DNA of 64,000 nucleotides, from the NCBI RefSeq assembly GCF_025917685.1, contig NZ_CP089518.1:5101501-5165500 (forward strand), in the 5' to 3' direction. Both the position numbers and the translations under genes were made by a program. The notes under the pieces were generated by a model. That model had not been told where the DNA came from, did no database searches, and worked only from the letters and a program-made list of their open reading frames with translations. Shown here in pieces: positions 17,836-27,228 of this stretch. Source of the stretch: Bacillus cereus. GTDB lineage: Bacteria; Bacillota; Bacilli; Bacillales; Bacillaceae_G. Numbering within the stretch: the stretch's first letter is position 1; the number at the start of each line of letters is the position of its first letter.

Positions 17836-18745
17836 GCTGCTCACCCCTTGTGAGTTCAATAAATAAATCTTCTAGCGTAAATACCAGTTCCTTAACGCTA
17901 TGCACATCTATCCCATTTTCTACAAAGAGTTTATTCCAACTACTTATAGATGCAATATCCATGCGGCATAGTAATCGGTCACCTTCTATACTCACTTCCC
18001 TTACTTCCTCAGCATCTTCAAGCATATTTTTCGCCTTAGAGATCGGTGTAACAATCCATTCTACACGATCACTTGCTGTTTTAATTAACTCTTCAATAGG
18101 TGCAACTGTTATCATTTTTCCTTTATGAATAATAGCAACACGATTGCATATCATTTGTACTTCACTTAGCAAATGACTTGAAATAAATACACTCATATTT
18201 TCTTCTTTCACAAGCTTATGTATAAATTCCCTAAGTTCTCTAATTCCAGCTGGGTCTAAACCATTTGTTGGCTCATCTAATATGAGCAACTTGGGATTTC
18301 CAAGAAGCGCCTGGGCAATTCCAAGGCGCTGTTTCATACCGAGTGAGTATGTTTTTACCTTGTCGTGAATTCTTTCATCCAAATGAACCATTTGAGCAAT
18401 TTCAAGAATACGTTCATCTGATATACCACCTAGCATACGGGCAAATTGTTTTAAATTTTCCCATCCAGTTAAATATGTATACAGTTCTGGGTTTTCAACG
18501 ATACTCCCTATTTGACGCATCGCTTCTCTGAAATTTTCCTTAATAGAATAACCACCGATAGAAATCGTACCTTCTGTTTCTTTAATCAACCCAACTAACA
18601 TTCGAATTGTAGTCGTTTTTCCAGCACCATTCGGCCCTAGGAAACCAAACACTTCCCCTTGTTTTACATCGAAGGAAATATTCTCTACAATTGTCTTCTT
18701 TCCAATTACCTTCTTCACGTCTCGTACGGAAAGTATCGTCGTCAT
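17828..18745 (-). CDS. ABC exporter ATP-binding protein
   Basis: 305 residues. Walker A GPNGAGKTT, signature YSLGMKQRLGIAQAL, Walker B LLILDEPTNGLDP and H-loop ISSHLL are intact. A C-terminal extension of about 90 residues follows, as in CcmA/BcrA-type exporters for lipids, peptides or antibiotics. Start overlaps the stop of the SGNH esterase gene (ATGA, 18742-18745) and its own stop overlaps the permease gene: a tight three-gene operon. Confidence 0.9.
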   Translation of the reverse strand: MTTILSVRDVKKVIGKKTIVENISFDVKQGEVFGFLGPNGAGKTTTIRMLVGLIKETEGTISIGGYSIKENFREAMRQIGSIVENPELYTYLTGWENLKQFARMLGGISDERILEIAQMVHLDERIHDKVKTYSLGMKQRLGIAQALLGNPKLLILDEPTNGLDPAGIRELREFIHKLVKEENMSVFISSHLLSEVQMICNRVAIIHKGKMITVAPIEELIKTASDRVEWIVTPISKAKNMLEDAEEVREVSIEGDRLLCRMDIASISSWNKLFVENGIDVHSVKELVFTLEDLFIELTRGEQHA

Positions 18746-19551
18746 TTTACCCCTCCTTGTTCTAGTTTTAATTTACTCGCAACATTTTGAACTAATCGGT
18801 CTGCCATATATGTATACCCTACTTCATTCGGATGAAAATGATCGGAGTATAATAAATCTTTCCCGCGATTTTGGAATAAATCAAATGTCGGTGTAATATA
18901 TACATTTTTAGCATTTAGCGCTAATTTCTCTAAAGATGCATTCCAGTCTACAACGATGTTTGAAGAACCTTTTAAATCTTCTACATCTTCAAAAGGATTG
19001 TATAAACCAAGCCAAAAAATAGGGCTATCTGTATTTAACTTACGAATTTCTTCTATTATTTTCTTCGCTTCATTTTGGAACGTCGCTGTATCAGGACGGT
19101 ATGTTTCTAAATCTATCTTTCCAAGCGATTCCCAACCTGGAAATAAATCATTTCCTCCAATTGTTAAAACGATTACATCTGCTTGCTTAATTGAATATTG
19201 AGCGCCACTACTCTCAATTTGTTTTAATAAGTCAGGCATTTTTGCACCACTAACAGCTAAGTTTGTTAATGCAACCTTTTGCTTATAATCTTTTTGTAAA
19301 TCCTCTTTCATACGCCCAATATAGCCAATTCCTTCTTTATCACCAACACCACGTGTTAATGAATCACCTAAACTAACTATTTGTAACGTTCCCGTTTTCT
19401 TTTTCTCTTTTGCCACTACATCGGTCTTTTTTATTAAATTTGAAGCTTTCGGATTTAATACATCATTTACACCTGAAACAAAGCCATATGCAAATAAACA
19501 GAAAGATGCAATTGTAATGAGTAGAATTACTTTTACTACTTTTGATCTCAT
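18742..19551 (-). CDS. Secreted SGNH/GDSL-family esterase
   Basis: 269 residues from ATG 19551 (AAAAGGGG 7 nt upstream; an in-frame extension to 19623 has no ribosome site). One N-terminal membrane helix or uncleaved signal (VVKVILLITIASFCLFAYGF), then an SGNH domain: block I GDSLTRGVGD, block III GGNDLF, block V SDHFHPNEVGY with the Asp/His pair. Predicted extracytoplasmic hydrolase acting on a lipid or acylated glycan. First gene of the operon with an ABC-2 exporter, suggesting a shared envelope role (inference). YpmR-like. Confidence 0.87.
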   Translation of the reverse strand: MRSKVVKVILLITIASFCLFAYGFVSGVNDVLNPKASNLIKKTDVVAKEKKKTGTLQIVSLGDSLTRGVGDKEGIGYIGRMKEDLQKDYKQKVALTNLAVSGAKMPDLLKQIESSGAQYSIKQADVIVLTIGGNDLFPGWESLGKIDLETYRPDTATFQNEAKKIIEEIRKLNTDSPIFWLGLYNPFEDVEDLKGSSNIVVDWNASLEKLALNAKNVYITPTFDLFQNRGKDLLYSDHFHPNEVGYTYMADRLVQNVASKLKLEQGGVK

Positions 19552-19633
19552 ATCAAAACCCCTTTTAGCCCTCATAGATTGTCCATAATTATACCAAACG
19601 CAATTTTGAAAAGCGATTTTCACACCTTCTCCA

Positions 19634-20611
19634 TTAAGTTGTTTCTCTATCTACTAACCCTGGTAATAACTCCACATGCTTCACATCTAATTTCTCTTCA
19701 TTAATCTTTTCATATAATAATTCAAACGCTTTTATCCCGACATTTTTACTAGGATGTGAAATCGTCGTAATACCTAATATATCTGCTACCTCTTGATCAT
19801 CACATCCGATAATCGTCATATCTTCTGGAATTTGAATTCCTTGTTTTTTCGCTTCTGTTACCATTCCCGCTGCAATATGGTTACAAGACACAAGAAACGC
19901 TGTTGGTTTTACCGACATACGAGCCCATTCCCTGACTACATTACGCCCATCTTCCACCGTAAAACAGCCCTTAAAATTCCATGCTTCTAACGGTGTTACG
20001 GCAATCTGTTGAAGCGAATCCTCATACGCCTGTTTTCTTCTTTGACTATTAATGCTATTACTTCTTCCGATGCAATATCCAATGTGTGTATGGCCGGCAT
20101 CTATTAAGCTTTTCATACCGCGCGAAAAAACTTTATAGTAATCAATATGTACACTTGAAATGTATTTTGAATCTATTTCTTCACACATAACAATTGGACC
20201 AAATTTCGTATATTCTTCAAGCTTCTCCTTACTATTTGCTCGGGAACATATAATAACCCCATCAAGCTTTTTCATTTTTAGCATATTTAGAATTTCTAAT
20301 TCTCTTTCCTCACTATAATTCGTCTGACAAAGCATCATATTATAATTATTCTGTGCTGTTTCCTTTGATATTCCCTCAATAATAGCGCTATAATATTGAT
20401 CATTTACATGCGGCAATAAAACACCGATTACATTAGTTTTTCCTTTCACTAAATGAATTGCATTTACATTTTGCGTATAATTTAATTCTTCTATAATTGC
20501 CAAAATTTCTTTTCGTTTCTGTTCATTTACGTACGGATGATTATTAAGTACACGCGAAACTGTTGAAACAGATACCCCAGCGAGTTCAGCAATCTTTCTT
20601 ATATTCGTCAT
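19634..20611 (-). CDS. LacI-family transcriptional regulator
   Basis: 325 residues. N-terminal LacI helix-turn-helix (IRKIAELAGVSVSTVSRVLNN) and hinge, then a periplasmic-binding-like effector domain (from about residue 60: VIGVLLPHVNDQYYSAIIEGI). No sugar operon is adjacent; the divergent neighbour is the YczE-type membrane protein gene, 97 nt away, which it may control together with itself. Effector unknown. Confidence 0.9.
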   Translation of the reverse strand: MTNIRKIAELAGVSVSTVSRVLNNHPYVNEQKRKEILAIIEELNYTQNVNAIHLVKGKTNVIGVLLPHVNDQYYSAIIEGISKETAQNNYNMMLCQTNYSEERELEILNMLKMKKLDGVIICSRANSKEKLEEYTKFGPIVMCEEIDSKYISSVHIDYYKVFSRGMKSLIDAGHTHIGYCIGRSNSINSQRRKQAYEDSLQQIAVTPLEAWNFKGCFTVEDGRNVVREWARMSVKPTAFLVSCNHIAAGMVTEAKKQGIQIPEDMTIIGCDDQEVADILGITTISHPSKNVGIKAFELLYEKINEEKLDVKHVELLPGLVDRETT

Positions 20612-20708
20612 CTCATTTTCCTCTTCTCACAAAAATTCTCCCTTGACCTGGTAAGCTTTTCACAATATATCCTTTCCTAGCAAATACATTTTGAAAGGAT
20701 ATACAACT

Positions 20709-21335
20709 ATGCTTCGATTCAAATTAGAATATATATTTTTCATTGGCGGTTTACTCATTCTCGCCATCGGTATTAATATGATGACGACAATTACTTCCTT
20801 TGGACTTAGCCCTTATGATTCCTTCTTTATTGCACTATATCAAAATTTCGGCATAAGTATTGGTTTTTGGATTTTCATGATTAACTTTGTTTTTACCCTT
20901 ATCGTACTCTTTTGGGACAAAAAACAAATTACAATCGGCACAATTGTAACGATGATTCTTATTTCTCTTTTTGTTGATTGGGTTGGTTCTATTACAACTA
21001 TTATGGACGCTATCCGCTCTCTTCCAAAATATATAACACTTATTTGTGGAAATCTATTCATCGGAGCCGGAATCGGCCTTTACGTCTCTACAAACCTTTG
21101 CGCAGCACCCCAAGAGGCTTTCGTTTTAACTGTTGCTGAGAAAAAGAAATGGACGTTTAGAAGAACAGAAATTTCATTAGCTTTTTTATTTTTAACATTA
21201 AGCTTCTTATTGGATGGGCCAATCTATTTTGGAACAATTATCTTATCCTTTACAACAGGTTGGATTATTCAAGCATTTATTCAAGTTGGTACGCAAATTT
21301 TAAATAGAAAAAAACCTATTAAGCAAGCCGCTTAA
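20709..21335 (+). CDS. YczE/YitT-family integral membrane protein
   Basis: 208 residues from ATG 20709 (AAAGGAT 9 nt upstream; a TTG at 20691 would sit in that site). Five membrane helices; segments GLSPYDSF and CAAPQEAFVL resemble YczE/YyaS proteins. Function unknown, though YczE-type proteins influence surfactin-type peptide production in B. subtilis. The terminator stem includes the last four codons and stop. Confidence 0.82.
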   Translation: MLRFKLEYIFFIGGLLILAIGINMMTTITSFGLSPYDSFFIALYQNFGISIGFWIFMINFVFTLIVLFWDKKQITIGTIVTMILISLFVDWVGSITTIMDAIRSLPKYITLICGNLFIGAGIGLYVSTNLCAAPQEAFVLTVAEKKKWTFRRTEISLAFLFLTLSFLLDGPIYFGTIILSFTTGWIIQAFIQVGTQILNRKKPIKQAA

Positions 21336-21346
21336 TAGGTTTTTTC
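21309..21346 (+). terminator. Terminator overlapping the YczE-type gene end
   Basis: 15-bp arms (21310-21324, 21330-21344) AAAAACCTATTAAGC / GCTTAATAGGTTTTT. The stop codon 21333-21335 is inside the right arm. bcr1 copy 2 begins 3 nt later. Confidence 0.88.
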
Positions 21347-21348
21347 GT

Positions 21349-21506
21349 TTTATCCCGCTATTTGTGGGCAGTAAAACTCCCACCTCAAAATCCAGCGAAT
21401 GCAAAGAAGTTAGGTGGGAGATAACTGCCCCTAAATGCCCGATTGGTGCGGGCTGATAATCAGTGGGGGATGGACAAAACCCCCACTGATTAAAGTTTCA
21501 CTTTAT
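21349..21506 (+). repeat. bcr1 repeat, copy 2
   Basis: 158 bp, begins TTTATCCCGCTATTTGTGGG and ends GTTTCACTTTAT. Both TTTAT ends are intact. It fills the gap between the convergent YczE-type and hom genes, 11 nt from the hom stop, where its GTGGGGG hairpin could help end hom transcripts. Confidence 0.95.
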
Positions 21507-21517
21507 GATAAGAGATA

Positions 21518-22813
21518 CTACTTAGCATCTCCTTCAATTCGATAGTTTGCTTTCAAACAATCTATTTCTTCATACGATTGCAATGTATGTAGAATGTAAT
21601 CGTAATCTGCAAGAGAAGCACGATGCGTTACAATTACGATTTCTGCTTTCCCTTTCTCTTCAAGCGGCATTTGAATAATCTTTTCAAAGCTAACACCGCG
21701 CTCTGAGAACAATGACGTGATTTTTGCAAACACACCAATTTCATCTTTCACATGTAGTCTTAAAAACTTTTTCACAACAATTTCATCTGGCTCTTTTAAT
21801 ACTTTTTTATACTGAGGAGATACCGCACTATTTCCGTTTACACCTAACCTAATATTTTGCATTACAGCAACTAGATCTGACACAACAGCTGTCGCTGTCG
21901 GTAAGCTTCCTGCTCCCGGTCCATAAAACATCGTTTCTCCTACCGCTTCACCATACACATACACAGCATTATATTCATTTTGCACTGCCGCAAGAGGGTG
22001 TGTATTTGGAAGTAACGTTGGTTCAACTGTAACCTCTAATTTTTCACCATCTCGCTTTGCAAGACCAATTAATTTAATTGTATAGCCTAAGCTCTTACTA
22101 TATTCAATATCTTCTGCTGTAATAGAAGTAATTCCTTTTACCTTCACATCTCCAAGCTCTACATTTGTAGAGAAACCGAGAGTAGCCAAAATCGTCATTT
22201 TCCTTGCTGCATCTAAACCTTCTACGTCTGATGTTGGATCTGCTTCTGCAAATCCAAGCTGCTGAGCTTCTTTTAACACGTCGTTATATGCTCTCCCTTC
22301 GTCTGACATTTTCGTCAAAATAAAATTTGTCGTTCCATTTACAATTCCCATTACTTTCGTAATAAGATCTGAAGAAAGTCCTTCTACGATGCTTCGTAAA
22401 ATCGGAATTCCTCCGGCTACACTTGCTTCATAAAACAGATCAGCCTTATTATCCTTTGCTACCGCTAATAATTCCGCTCCGTGTAACGCCATTAAATCTT
22501 TATTTGCAGTCACAACGTGCTTCCCACTTTGTAAAGCTTGTAAAATATATGCTTTTGCATCATCAATGCCGCCCATTACTTCGATGACAACATCAATATT
22601 AGGATTATCTAAAATTTCATTCACATCTTGTGTTAATAGAGTAGAAGGTACTTCTACTTCTCTCTCTTTCTCAATGTTCTGCACTAGTACTTTTGTTACT
22701 TTCACAGGACAACCTACTTGGTGTATAAGTCGTTCTTGATGATCTGTAATAATACGAACTACACCGCTACCAACTGTCCCAAGGCCTAATAAACCAACTT
22801 GAATTTCTTTCAT
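21518..22813 (-). CDS. hom: Homoserine dehydrogenase
   Basis: 431 residues from ATG 22813 (GGGGTGG 8 nt upstream; an in-frame GTG at 22825 overlaps that site). NAD(P)-binding GLLGLGTVGSGVV, catalytic region with ANKDLMALHG and GIVNGTTNFILT, and a C-terminal ACT domain (about 355-430, KDEIGVFAKITSLFSERGVSFE) for feedback control. Reduces aspartate semialdehyde to homoserine, the precursor for methionine and threonine. Third gene after metY and metA; the 141-nt gap leaves room for its own promoter. Confidence 0.94.
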   Translation of the reverse strand: MKEIQVGLLGLGTVGSGVVRIITDHQERLIHQVGCPVKVTKVLVQNIEKEREVEVPSTLLTQDVNEILDNPNIDVVIEVMGGIDDAKAYILQALQSGKHVVTANKDLMALHGAELLAVAKDNKADLFYEASVAGGIPILRSIVEGLSSDLITKVMGIVNGTTNFILTKMSDEGRAYNDVLKEAQQLGFAEADPTSDVEGLDAARKMTILATLGFSTNVELGDVKVKGITSITAEDIEYSKSLGYTIKLIGLAKRDGEKLEVTVEPTLLPNTHPLAAVQNEYNAVYVYGEAVGETMFYGPGAGSLPTATAVVSDLVAVMQNIRLGVNGNSAVSPQYKKVLKEPDEIVVKKFLRLHVKDEIGVFAKITSLFSERGVSFEKIIQMPLEEKGKAEIVIVTHRASLADYDYILHTLQSYEEIDCLKANYRIEGDAK

Positions 22814-22954
22814 AATACTGTCCACCCCTCAAAAATTGTGTTTAGATGAAATTATATGAGTAAAAAATCTGAAAAACAATGTTTTTTGAACATTCGGAAA
22901 AATATAAGTTAATCTTTACAAAGAAAACGTTGCCACGTGTTACACAATCTTTTT

Positions 22955-23860
22955 TTATAATACATAAGGGGTTTCTTGATACACGTAATAATTCAACCAA
23001 TTAGAGAATAATAAATTCCCATGACTTCTCCACCTAACAAGCGGCTTCTCATCTGGATTATTATGTTTAAAGTAATTTCTTGGCACATCAATATTTAATC
23101 CTTTTTGGCAGTCCCGTTCGTATTCTTGCTTTAACGTATCACAACTATATTCACTATGTCCGAGTGCAAAAACTTGCCTTCCCTCTTGCCCAATAACAAG
23201 ATGAACACCTGCTTCTTCAGAATTGGCTAATAACGTTAATTCTTTTACGTTTTCAATATCGCCCTCTCGTACTTCTGTATGACGAGAATGCGGAGCAAAA
23301 AATACTTCATCAAACCCTTGTAACAATTTCACATGTTGCTCACGAACCTCATGTTCAAATACACCAAACATTTTTTCCGCAAGAGGATACTTCGGCACAC
23401 CATAGTGATAATACAAACCCGCTTGTGCCCCCCAGCAAATATGAAGCGTGGATGTTACATTCGTTTTTGAGTACTCCATAATACGCCCAAGCTCTTCCCA
23501 ATAATCTACTTCTTCAAAAGAAAGAGTTTCAACTGGGGCTCCTGTAATAATGAGTCCATCAAATTTTTCATCCTCAATATCACGGAATGTTTTATAGAAG
23601 CTCGTTAAATGTTCCTGCGCTACATTACGAGACAGATGTGATTCCATATGAAGTAAATGAACATCTAATTGCAGTGGTGTATTTCCAATTAGACGCAGTA
23701 ATTGCGCCTCTGTTTCTTGCTTTGTAGGCATTAAATTTAATATAGCAATTTTCAAAGCACGTATATCTTGCTTTTCTGCTCGCTCCTTCGTCATTACAAA
23801 AATATTTTCCTTCTGTAATACTTTGCGAGCTGGTAAATCTTTATCAATTATGATCGGCAT
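22955..23860 (-). CDS. metA: Homoserine O-acetyltransferase (MetA family)
   Basis: 301 residues. The glutamine-amidotransferase-like MetA fold has catalytic Cys142 in HICWGAQAG, His235 and Glu237 in GHSEY. Residue 111 is Glu ([12 protein letters not shown]). In the B. cereus enzyme Glu111 was shown to specify acetyl-CoA, whereas Gly gives succinyl-CoA use, so this protein should make O-acetylhomoserine although many databases call the family a succinyltransferase. The start overlaps the metY end by 17 nt, giving tight coupling. Under the SAM-I riboswitch ahead of metY. Confidence 0.94.
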   Translation of the reverse strand: MPIIIDKDLPARKVLQKENIFVMTKERAEKQDIRALKIAILNLMPTKQETEAQLLRLIGNTPLQLDVHLLHMESHLSRNVAQEHLTSFYKTFRDIEDEKFDGLIITGAPVETLSFEEVDYWEELGRIMEYSKTNVTSTLHICWGAQAGLYYHYGVPKYPLAEKMFGVFEHEVREQHVKLLQGFDEVFFAPHSRHTEVREGDIENVKELTLLANSEEAGVHLVIGQEGRQVFALGHSEYSCDTLKQEYERDCQKGLNIDVPRNYFKHNNPDEKPLVRWRSHGNLLFSNWLNYYVYQETPYVL

Positions 23861-25142
23861 GTTGTTTGCCTCCGACTAGCGCTGCTTCTAAATCTGCAAT
23901 AATATCAGAAACATCTTCTATACCAACCGATAAACGAATTAAATCAGATGTAACACCAGCTAAACGCTGATTTTCTGCACTTAATTGTCTGTGCGTCGTA
24001 CTAGCAGGGTGTATGACGCAAGTTCTTGCATCAGCTACATGCGTTACGAGCGTTGCCAGTTTTACATTTGCGATAAATTCTTTTGCTGCTTCTAATCCGC
24101 CTTTAATACCGAATGTTAAAACTCCACTAGCACCCTTTTTCAAATACTTTTGTGCTAATGAGTAATTTTCATTACTATCTAATCCTGGATAATTCACCCA
24201 CTCAATACGATCATGATTAGCAAGCCACTTAGCAACAGCGAGAGCATTTTCGCTATGGCGCTCCATTCGTAAATGCAATGTTTCCAGGCCAATATTGCTA
24301 ATATATGCATTGAATGGGCTCATACAGTTTCCATAGTCTCTTAATAACTGAACGCGTGCTTTCACAATATAGGCTGCTGCTCCAAAATTTTGAACATAGC
24401 TTACACCGTGATAACTCGGATCTGGTTCAACAAGCTCAGGATATTTTCCATTTGTCCAATCAAAGTTTCCTCCGTCAATAACAATGCCGCCTAAAGAGCT
24501 TGCATGACCATCGATATATTTCGTCGTTGAATGAACGATAATGTTTGCCCCATGTTCAAACGCCTGGCATAAATAAGGCGTCGCTAATGTATTATCAACG
24601 ATAAAAGGTATTTCTAATTCTTTTGCTGCCGCTGAAAGTTCTTTGAAATTCAAAACGTTCATTGCTGGATTTCCTAGCGATTCTGCATAAACGAGTTTTG
24701 TCTTATCATTAGCAAGTGCCGCAATTTCATCTGCTGTTAAATTTGGATTAAAGAACGTAACATCAATGCCAAGCTTACGTAAACTTACTCCAAATAAATT
24801 AAATGTTCCCCCATAAACTGTTGAAGAACAAAGAAGATGGTCTCCACTACTACAAATATTTAAAACTGCTAGCATAATGGCCGCCTGCCCAGAAGCTGTC
24901 GCAACAGCCCCTACACCGCCTTCTAAATCTGATAACTTTTGCTCAAATGCAGCTAAAGTAGGATTTCCAATACGCGTATAGATATAGCCTTCTGCCTCTA
25001 AATTAAATAGTGCCGCTAAATCATCTGAAGTATCGTATTTATACGTTGTACTTTGATAAAGTGGCAAAACACGCGGTTCACCATTCTTTGGCGTATAGCC
25101 ACCTTGCACACAAATTGTTCCTTTTCCCCATGATTCTCCCAT
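23844..25142 (-). CDS. metY: O-acetylhomoserine sulfhydrylase (MetY type)
   Basis: 432 residues, the longer class of Cys/Met-metabolism PLP enzymes (CGS and CBL are about 380). PLP lysine in STTKYIDGH near residue 210, SGQAAI phosphate-binding turn near residue 85. Makes homocysteine directly from O-acetylhomoserine and sulfide, consistent with metA downstream. ATG with AAGGAG; only 2-3 nt further upstream a bcr1 repeat begins, separating the gene from its SAM-I riboswitch terminator by about 170 nt. Confidence 0.93.
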   Translation of the reverse strand: MGESWGKGTICVQGGYTPKNGEPRVLPLYQSTTYKYDTSDDLAALFNLEAEGYIYTRIGNPTLAAFEQKLSDLEGGVGAVATASGQAAIMLAVLNICSSGDHLLCSSTVYGGTFNLFGVSLRKLGIDVTFFNPNLTADEIAALANDKTKLVYAESLGNPAMNVLNFKELSAAAKELEIPFIVDNTLATPYLCQAFEHGANIIVHSTTKYIDGHASSLGGIVIDGGNFDWTNGKYPELVEPDPSYHGVSYVQNFGAAAYIVKARVQLLRDYGNCMSPFNAYISNIGLETLHLRMERHSENALAVAKWLANHDRIEWVNYPGLDSNENYSLAQKYLKKGASGVLTFGIKGGLEAAKEFIANVKLATLVTHVADARTCVIHPASTTHRQLSAENQRLAGVTSDLIRLSVGIEDVSDIIADLEAALVGGKQHADHN

Positions 25143-25159
25143 CTCTCATTCTCCTTTCT

Positions 25160-25308
25160 TTTATCCCGCTACTTGCGGACAGTAAGACTCCCGCCTCAAA
25201 ATTCAGCGAATGCGAGGAAGTTAGGTAGGAGATAACTGCCCGATTGGTGAAGGCTAATAATCAGTGAGGGAGGGACAAAACCCCCACTGATTAAAGTTTC
25301 ACTTTATG
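25160..25308 (+). repeat. bcr1 repeat, copy 3, inside the metY leader
   Basis: 149 bp, TTTATCCCGCTACTTGCGGA to GTTTCACTTTAT. It lacks a short piece in the GCCCGTAAACGCCCG region found in other copies and has several point differences. It occupies nearly all the DNA between the riboswitch terminator (ends 25316) and the metY ribosome site (25152-25157). Confidence 0.94.
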
Positions 25309-25315
25309 CAAAATA

Positions 25316-25480
25316 AAAAACTGCCCCTTTCCTGAAAACAAGAAAGGAGCAGTTTGAAAACACGCTCTAAAGGCTCTTTCTTATCTCTCAGGATTATTAC
25401 CTGCAGGATTTGGCACAATTCCGCTATACGGCTGTTGCCAAGGTTTCGTCGGGCCTGTCCCTCCACCTTTTCTTGATAAG
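25316..25480 (-). promoter_or_regulatory. SAM-I (S-box) riboswitch controlling metY-metA
   Basis: Read on the minus strand, the aptamer runs from CTTATC (25480) to GATAAG (25380), which pair as P1. Between them are the S-box core GGTGGAGGGACAGGCCC, GACGAAACCTTGGCAAC and the GCCGTATAGCGG and CTGCAGG...CCTGAG helices. Downstream, a GC-containing hairpin (AAACTGCTCCTTTC / GAAAGGGGCAGTTT) with a U-run (25316-25355) is the terminator. High SAM should end transcription before metY; low SAM permits read-through. Confidence 0.95.
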
Positions 25481-25498
25481 ACTATGCAATTACCGTTG

Positions 25499-25527
25499 AT
25501 TTTATAGCAATAATTTCCTGATGTCAA
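25499..25527 (-). promoter_or_regulatory. Sigma-A promoter of the SAM riboswitch-metY unit
   Basis: Minus-strand TTGACA (25527-25522) and TAAAAT (25504-25499) with a 17-nt spacer, starting about 20 nt before the aptamer. The rest of the gap, 25528-25801, is AT-rich and should hold the promoter of the ClC-type gene; no other feature seen. Confidence 0.75.
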
Positions 25528-25801
25528 TCGGTTTTTCTGAATGTTCTAAATTAAACGCAAGAACTTTAATATAAACAACAAAAGAAATATATTCCATATT
25601 CATTTAAAAAAGACCTTTTAAAAACCTCGATCAATATATAGAATTAAATAAGTAGTTTAAGCGTATAGGTTCAAGATTCTCATGAGACTTCAATATATTG
25701 AATAAGCCAACCTCTCAAAAAGATACTATATATATTCAATTCATTTCACACTAGCATATTTAATCCTTTCTACATTAAAACTTACATAACGGAGGTATAA
25801 C

Positions 25802-27034
25802 ATGACAAATAAAAAAGACATGCACTATATACTCGTCCTATATGGCATTCTTTTAGGCTCTATAGTAGGGGCTACAGTTTGGTTATTTTTAGTTACGCTA
25901 AATATCGGAATCCACTTTATTTGGGGATATTTACCTAACGTTTTCTCCTCTCCCCCTTATTACACTCTTTGTGTAACAATCATCGGCGGTATCCTCGTTG
26001 GTTTAACACAAAAATACTTCGGTACATATCCACGTCTTATGCCAGAAGTAATGGGTGAATATAAAAAAACAGGTAGAATTGAATACCGTTTTGTACATAA
26101 AGCTACTTTAACTGCGCTTATCGTTTTAATATTTGGAGCTAGTCTAGGTCCAGAGGCCGCACTTGTTGGAATTATCGGTGGACTTTGTACATGGGTAGGG
26201 GATCGCTTTAACTTCGCTTTAAAGGGAATGAACGAACTAACAGAAGTTGGAATTGGTGCTACTTTAAGTGTAATTTTTAATGCACCATTATTCGGTTATT
26301 TAGCTCCGAATGAAAATGAGGGTGAACAAATTAATGGGTTTTCTAAAAGAAAAAAAGCAATTGTATATTTAACTACTACTTTTGCTGGTTTTTCCGTTTA
26401 TTTATTGCTTAGTAAACTCGATAATCGTGGATCTTTTATTGTTGATTTTGGGGAAGGATCTCTTTCAATCAATGAATGGATCGCCTTTCTCCCTCTTGCT
26501 TGTATCGGTGCTATCGTTGGTTTCCTTTATTTCAAAGTAGAATTTACATTAGAGAAAATTATCCATCCTTTCCGCGAATACAAACTAACACTTGGAATTA
26601 TAGGTGGGGTTTTATTAGGAATTGCGGGGACTTTCCTCCCATACACATTATTTTCTGGAGAACATCAATTGAAAGATTTAGTTGTTGAATGGAGCAATTT
26701 ATCTTTTTGGGTATTACTTCTTTCAGGAGTTTTAAAATTATGTATTACTGCCGTTTGTTTAAATACAGGTTGGCGCGGTGGACATATCTTCCCAATTATA
26801 TTTGCTGGATCAAGTATCGGATTCGCGATGGCTTCCATTCTTCCTATAGATCCAATCGCATCTGTGGCCATCGTAACAACAGCAATCTCAAGCTATGCGT
26901 TACGAAAGCCAATAGCTATAACCTTGTTATTACTTATGTTTTTCCCGCTCAATTTACTATTACCAATGCTTGGAGCGGCAGCGATTGGTAATGCATTTCC
27001 ACTTCCTAAAAACAACGAAGCTACAAACGAATAA
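25802..27034 (+). CDS. ClC-family chloride channel/antiporter
   Basis: 410 residues, about ten to twelve membrane helices, with ClC family landmarks: GASLGPEAALVGIIGGL near residue 115, which aligns with the selectivity motif GxEGP and keeps the gating glutamate but replaces the following Gly-Pro with Ala-Ala; and CLNTGWRGGHIFPIIFAGSSIG near residue 315. No CBS domains. Divergent member, so Cl-, F- or other anion use is open. GGAGGT ribosome site. Ends at its own terminator, beside bcr1 copy 4. Confidence 0.85.
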   Translation: MTNKKDMHYILVLYGILLGSIVGATVWLFLVTLNIGIHFIWGYLPNVFSSPPYYTLCVTIIGGILVGLTQKYFGTYPRLMPEVMGEYKKTGRIEYRFVHKATLTALIVLIFGASLGPEAALVGIIGGLCTWVGDRFNFALKGMNELTEVGIGATLSVIFNAPLFGYLAPNENEGEQINGFSKRKKAIVYLTTTFAGFSVYLLLSKLDNRGSFIVDFGEGSLSINEWIAFLPLACIGAIVGFLYFKVEFTLEKIIHPFREYKLTLGIIGGVLLGIAGTFLPYTLFSGEHQLKDLVVEWSNLSFWVLLLSGVLKLCITAVCLNTGWRGGHIFPIIFAGSSIGFAMASILPIDPIASVAIVTTAISSYALRKPIAITLLLLMFFPLNLLLPMLGAAAIGNAFPLPKNNEATNE

Positions 27035-27073
27035 AAATAGGCAGTAGGGACAAAAGTTCCACTGCCTATTTTT
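27034..27073 (+). terminator. ClC gene terminator
   Basis: 13-bp arms AAAAATAGGCAGT / ACTGCCTATTTTT with a 14-nt loop; the last T residues are shared with the start of bcr1 copy 4. Confidence 0.88.
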
Positions 27074-27228
27074 ATCCCGCTATTTGTGGGCAGTAAGACT
27101 CCCACCTCAAAATCCGGCGAGTGCGAGGGAGTTAGGTGGGAGATAACTGCCCGTAAAAGCCCGATTCGTGAAGGCTAATAATCAGTGGGGGATGGACAAA
27201 ACCCCCACTGATTAAAGTTTCACTTTAT
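27071..27228 (+). repeat. bcr1 repeat, copy 4
   Basis: 158 bp, TTTATCCCGCTATTTGTGGG to GTTTCACTTTAT. It fills the gap between convergent genes; its final T is the last base of the YjjG-type gene's TAA stop (27228-27230 on the minus strand). Confidence 0.95.

Noticed and set aside
22931..22946. Second CACGTG (GCCACGTGTTAC) as a parS candidate
   Set aside because: Flanks do not match TGTTN...NAACA on either side; only the six-base core is shared.
26476..26991. Two plus-strand frames inside the ClC gene, looking like a split second protein
   Set aside because: They are the alternate frame of an intact 410-codon gene and show Trp/Arg/Tyr-rich nonsense composition.
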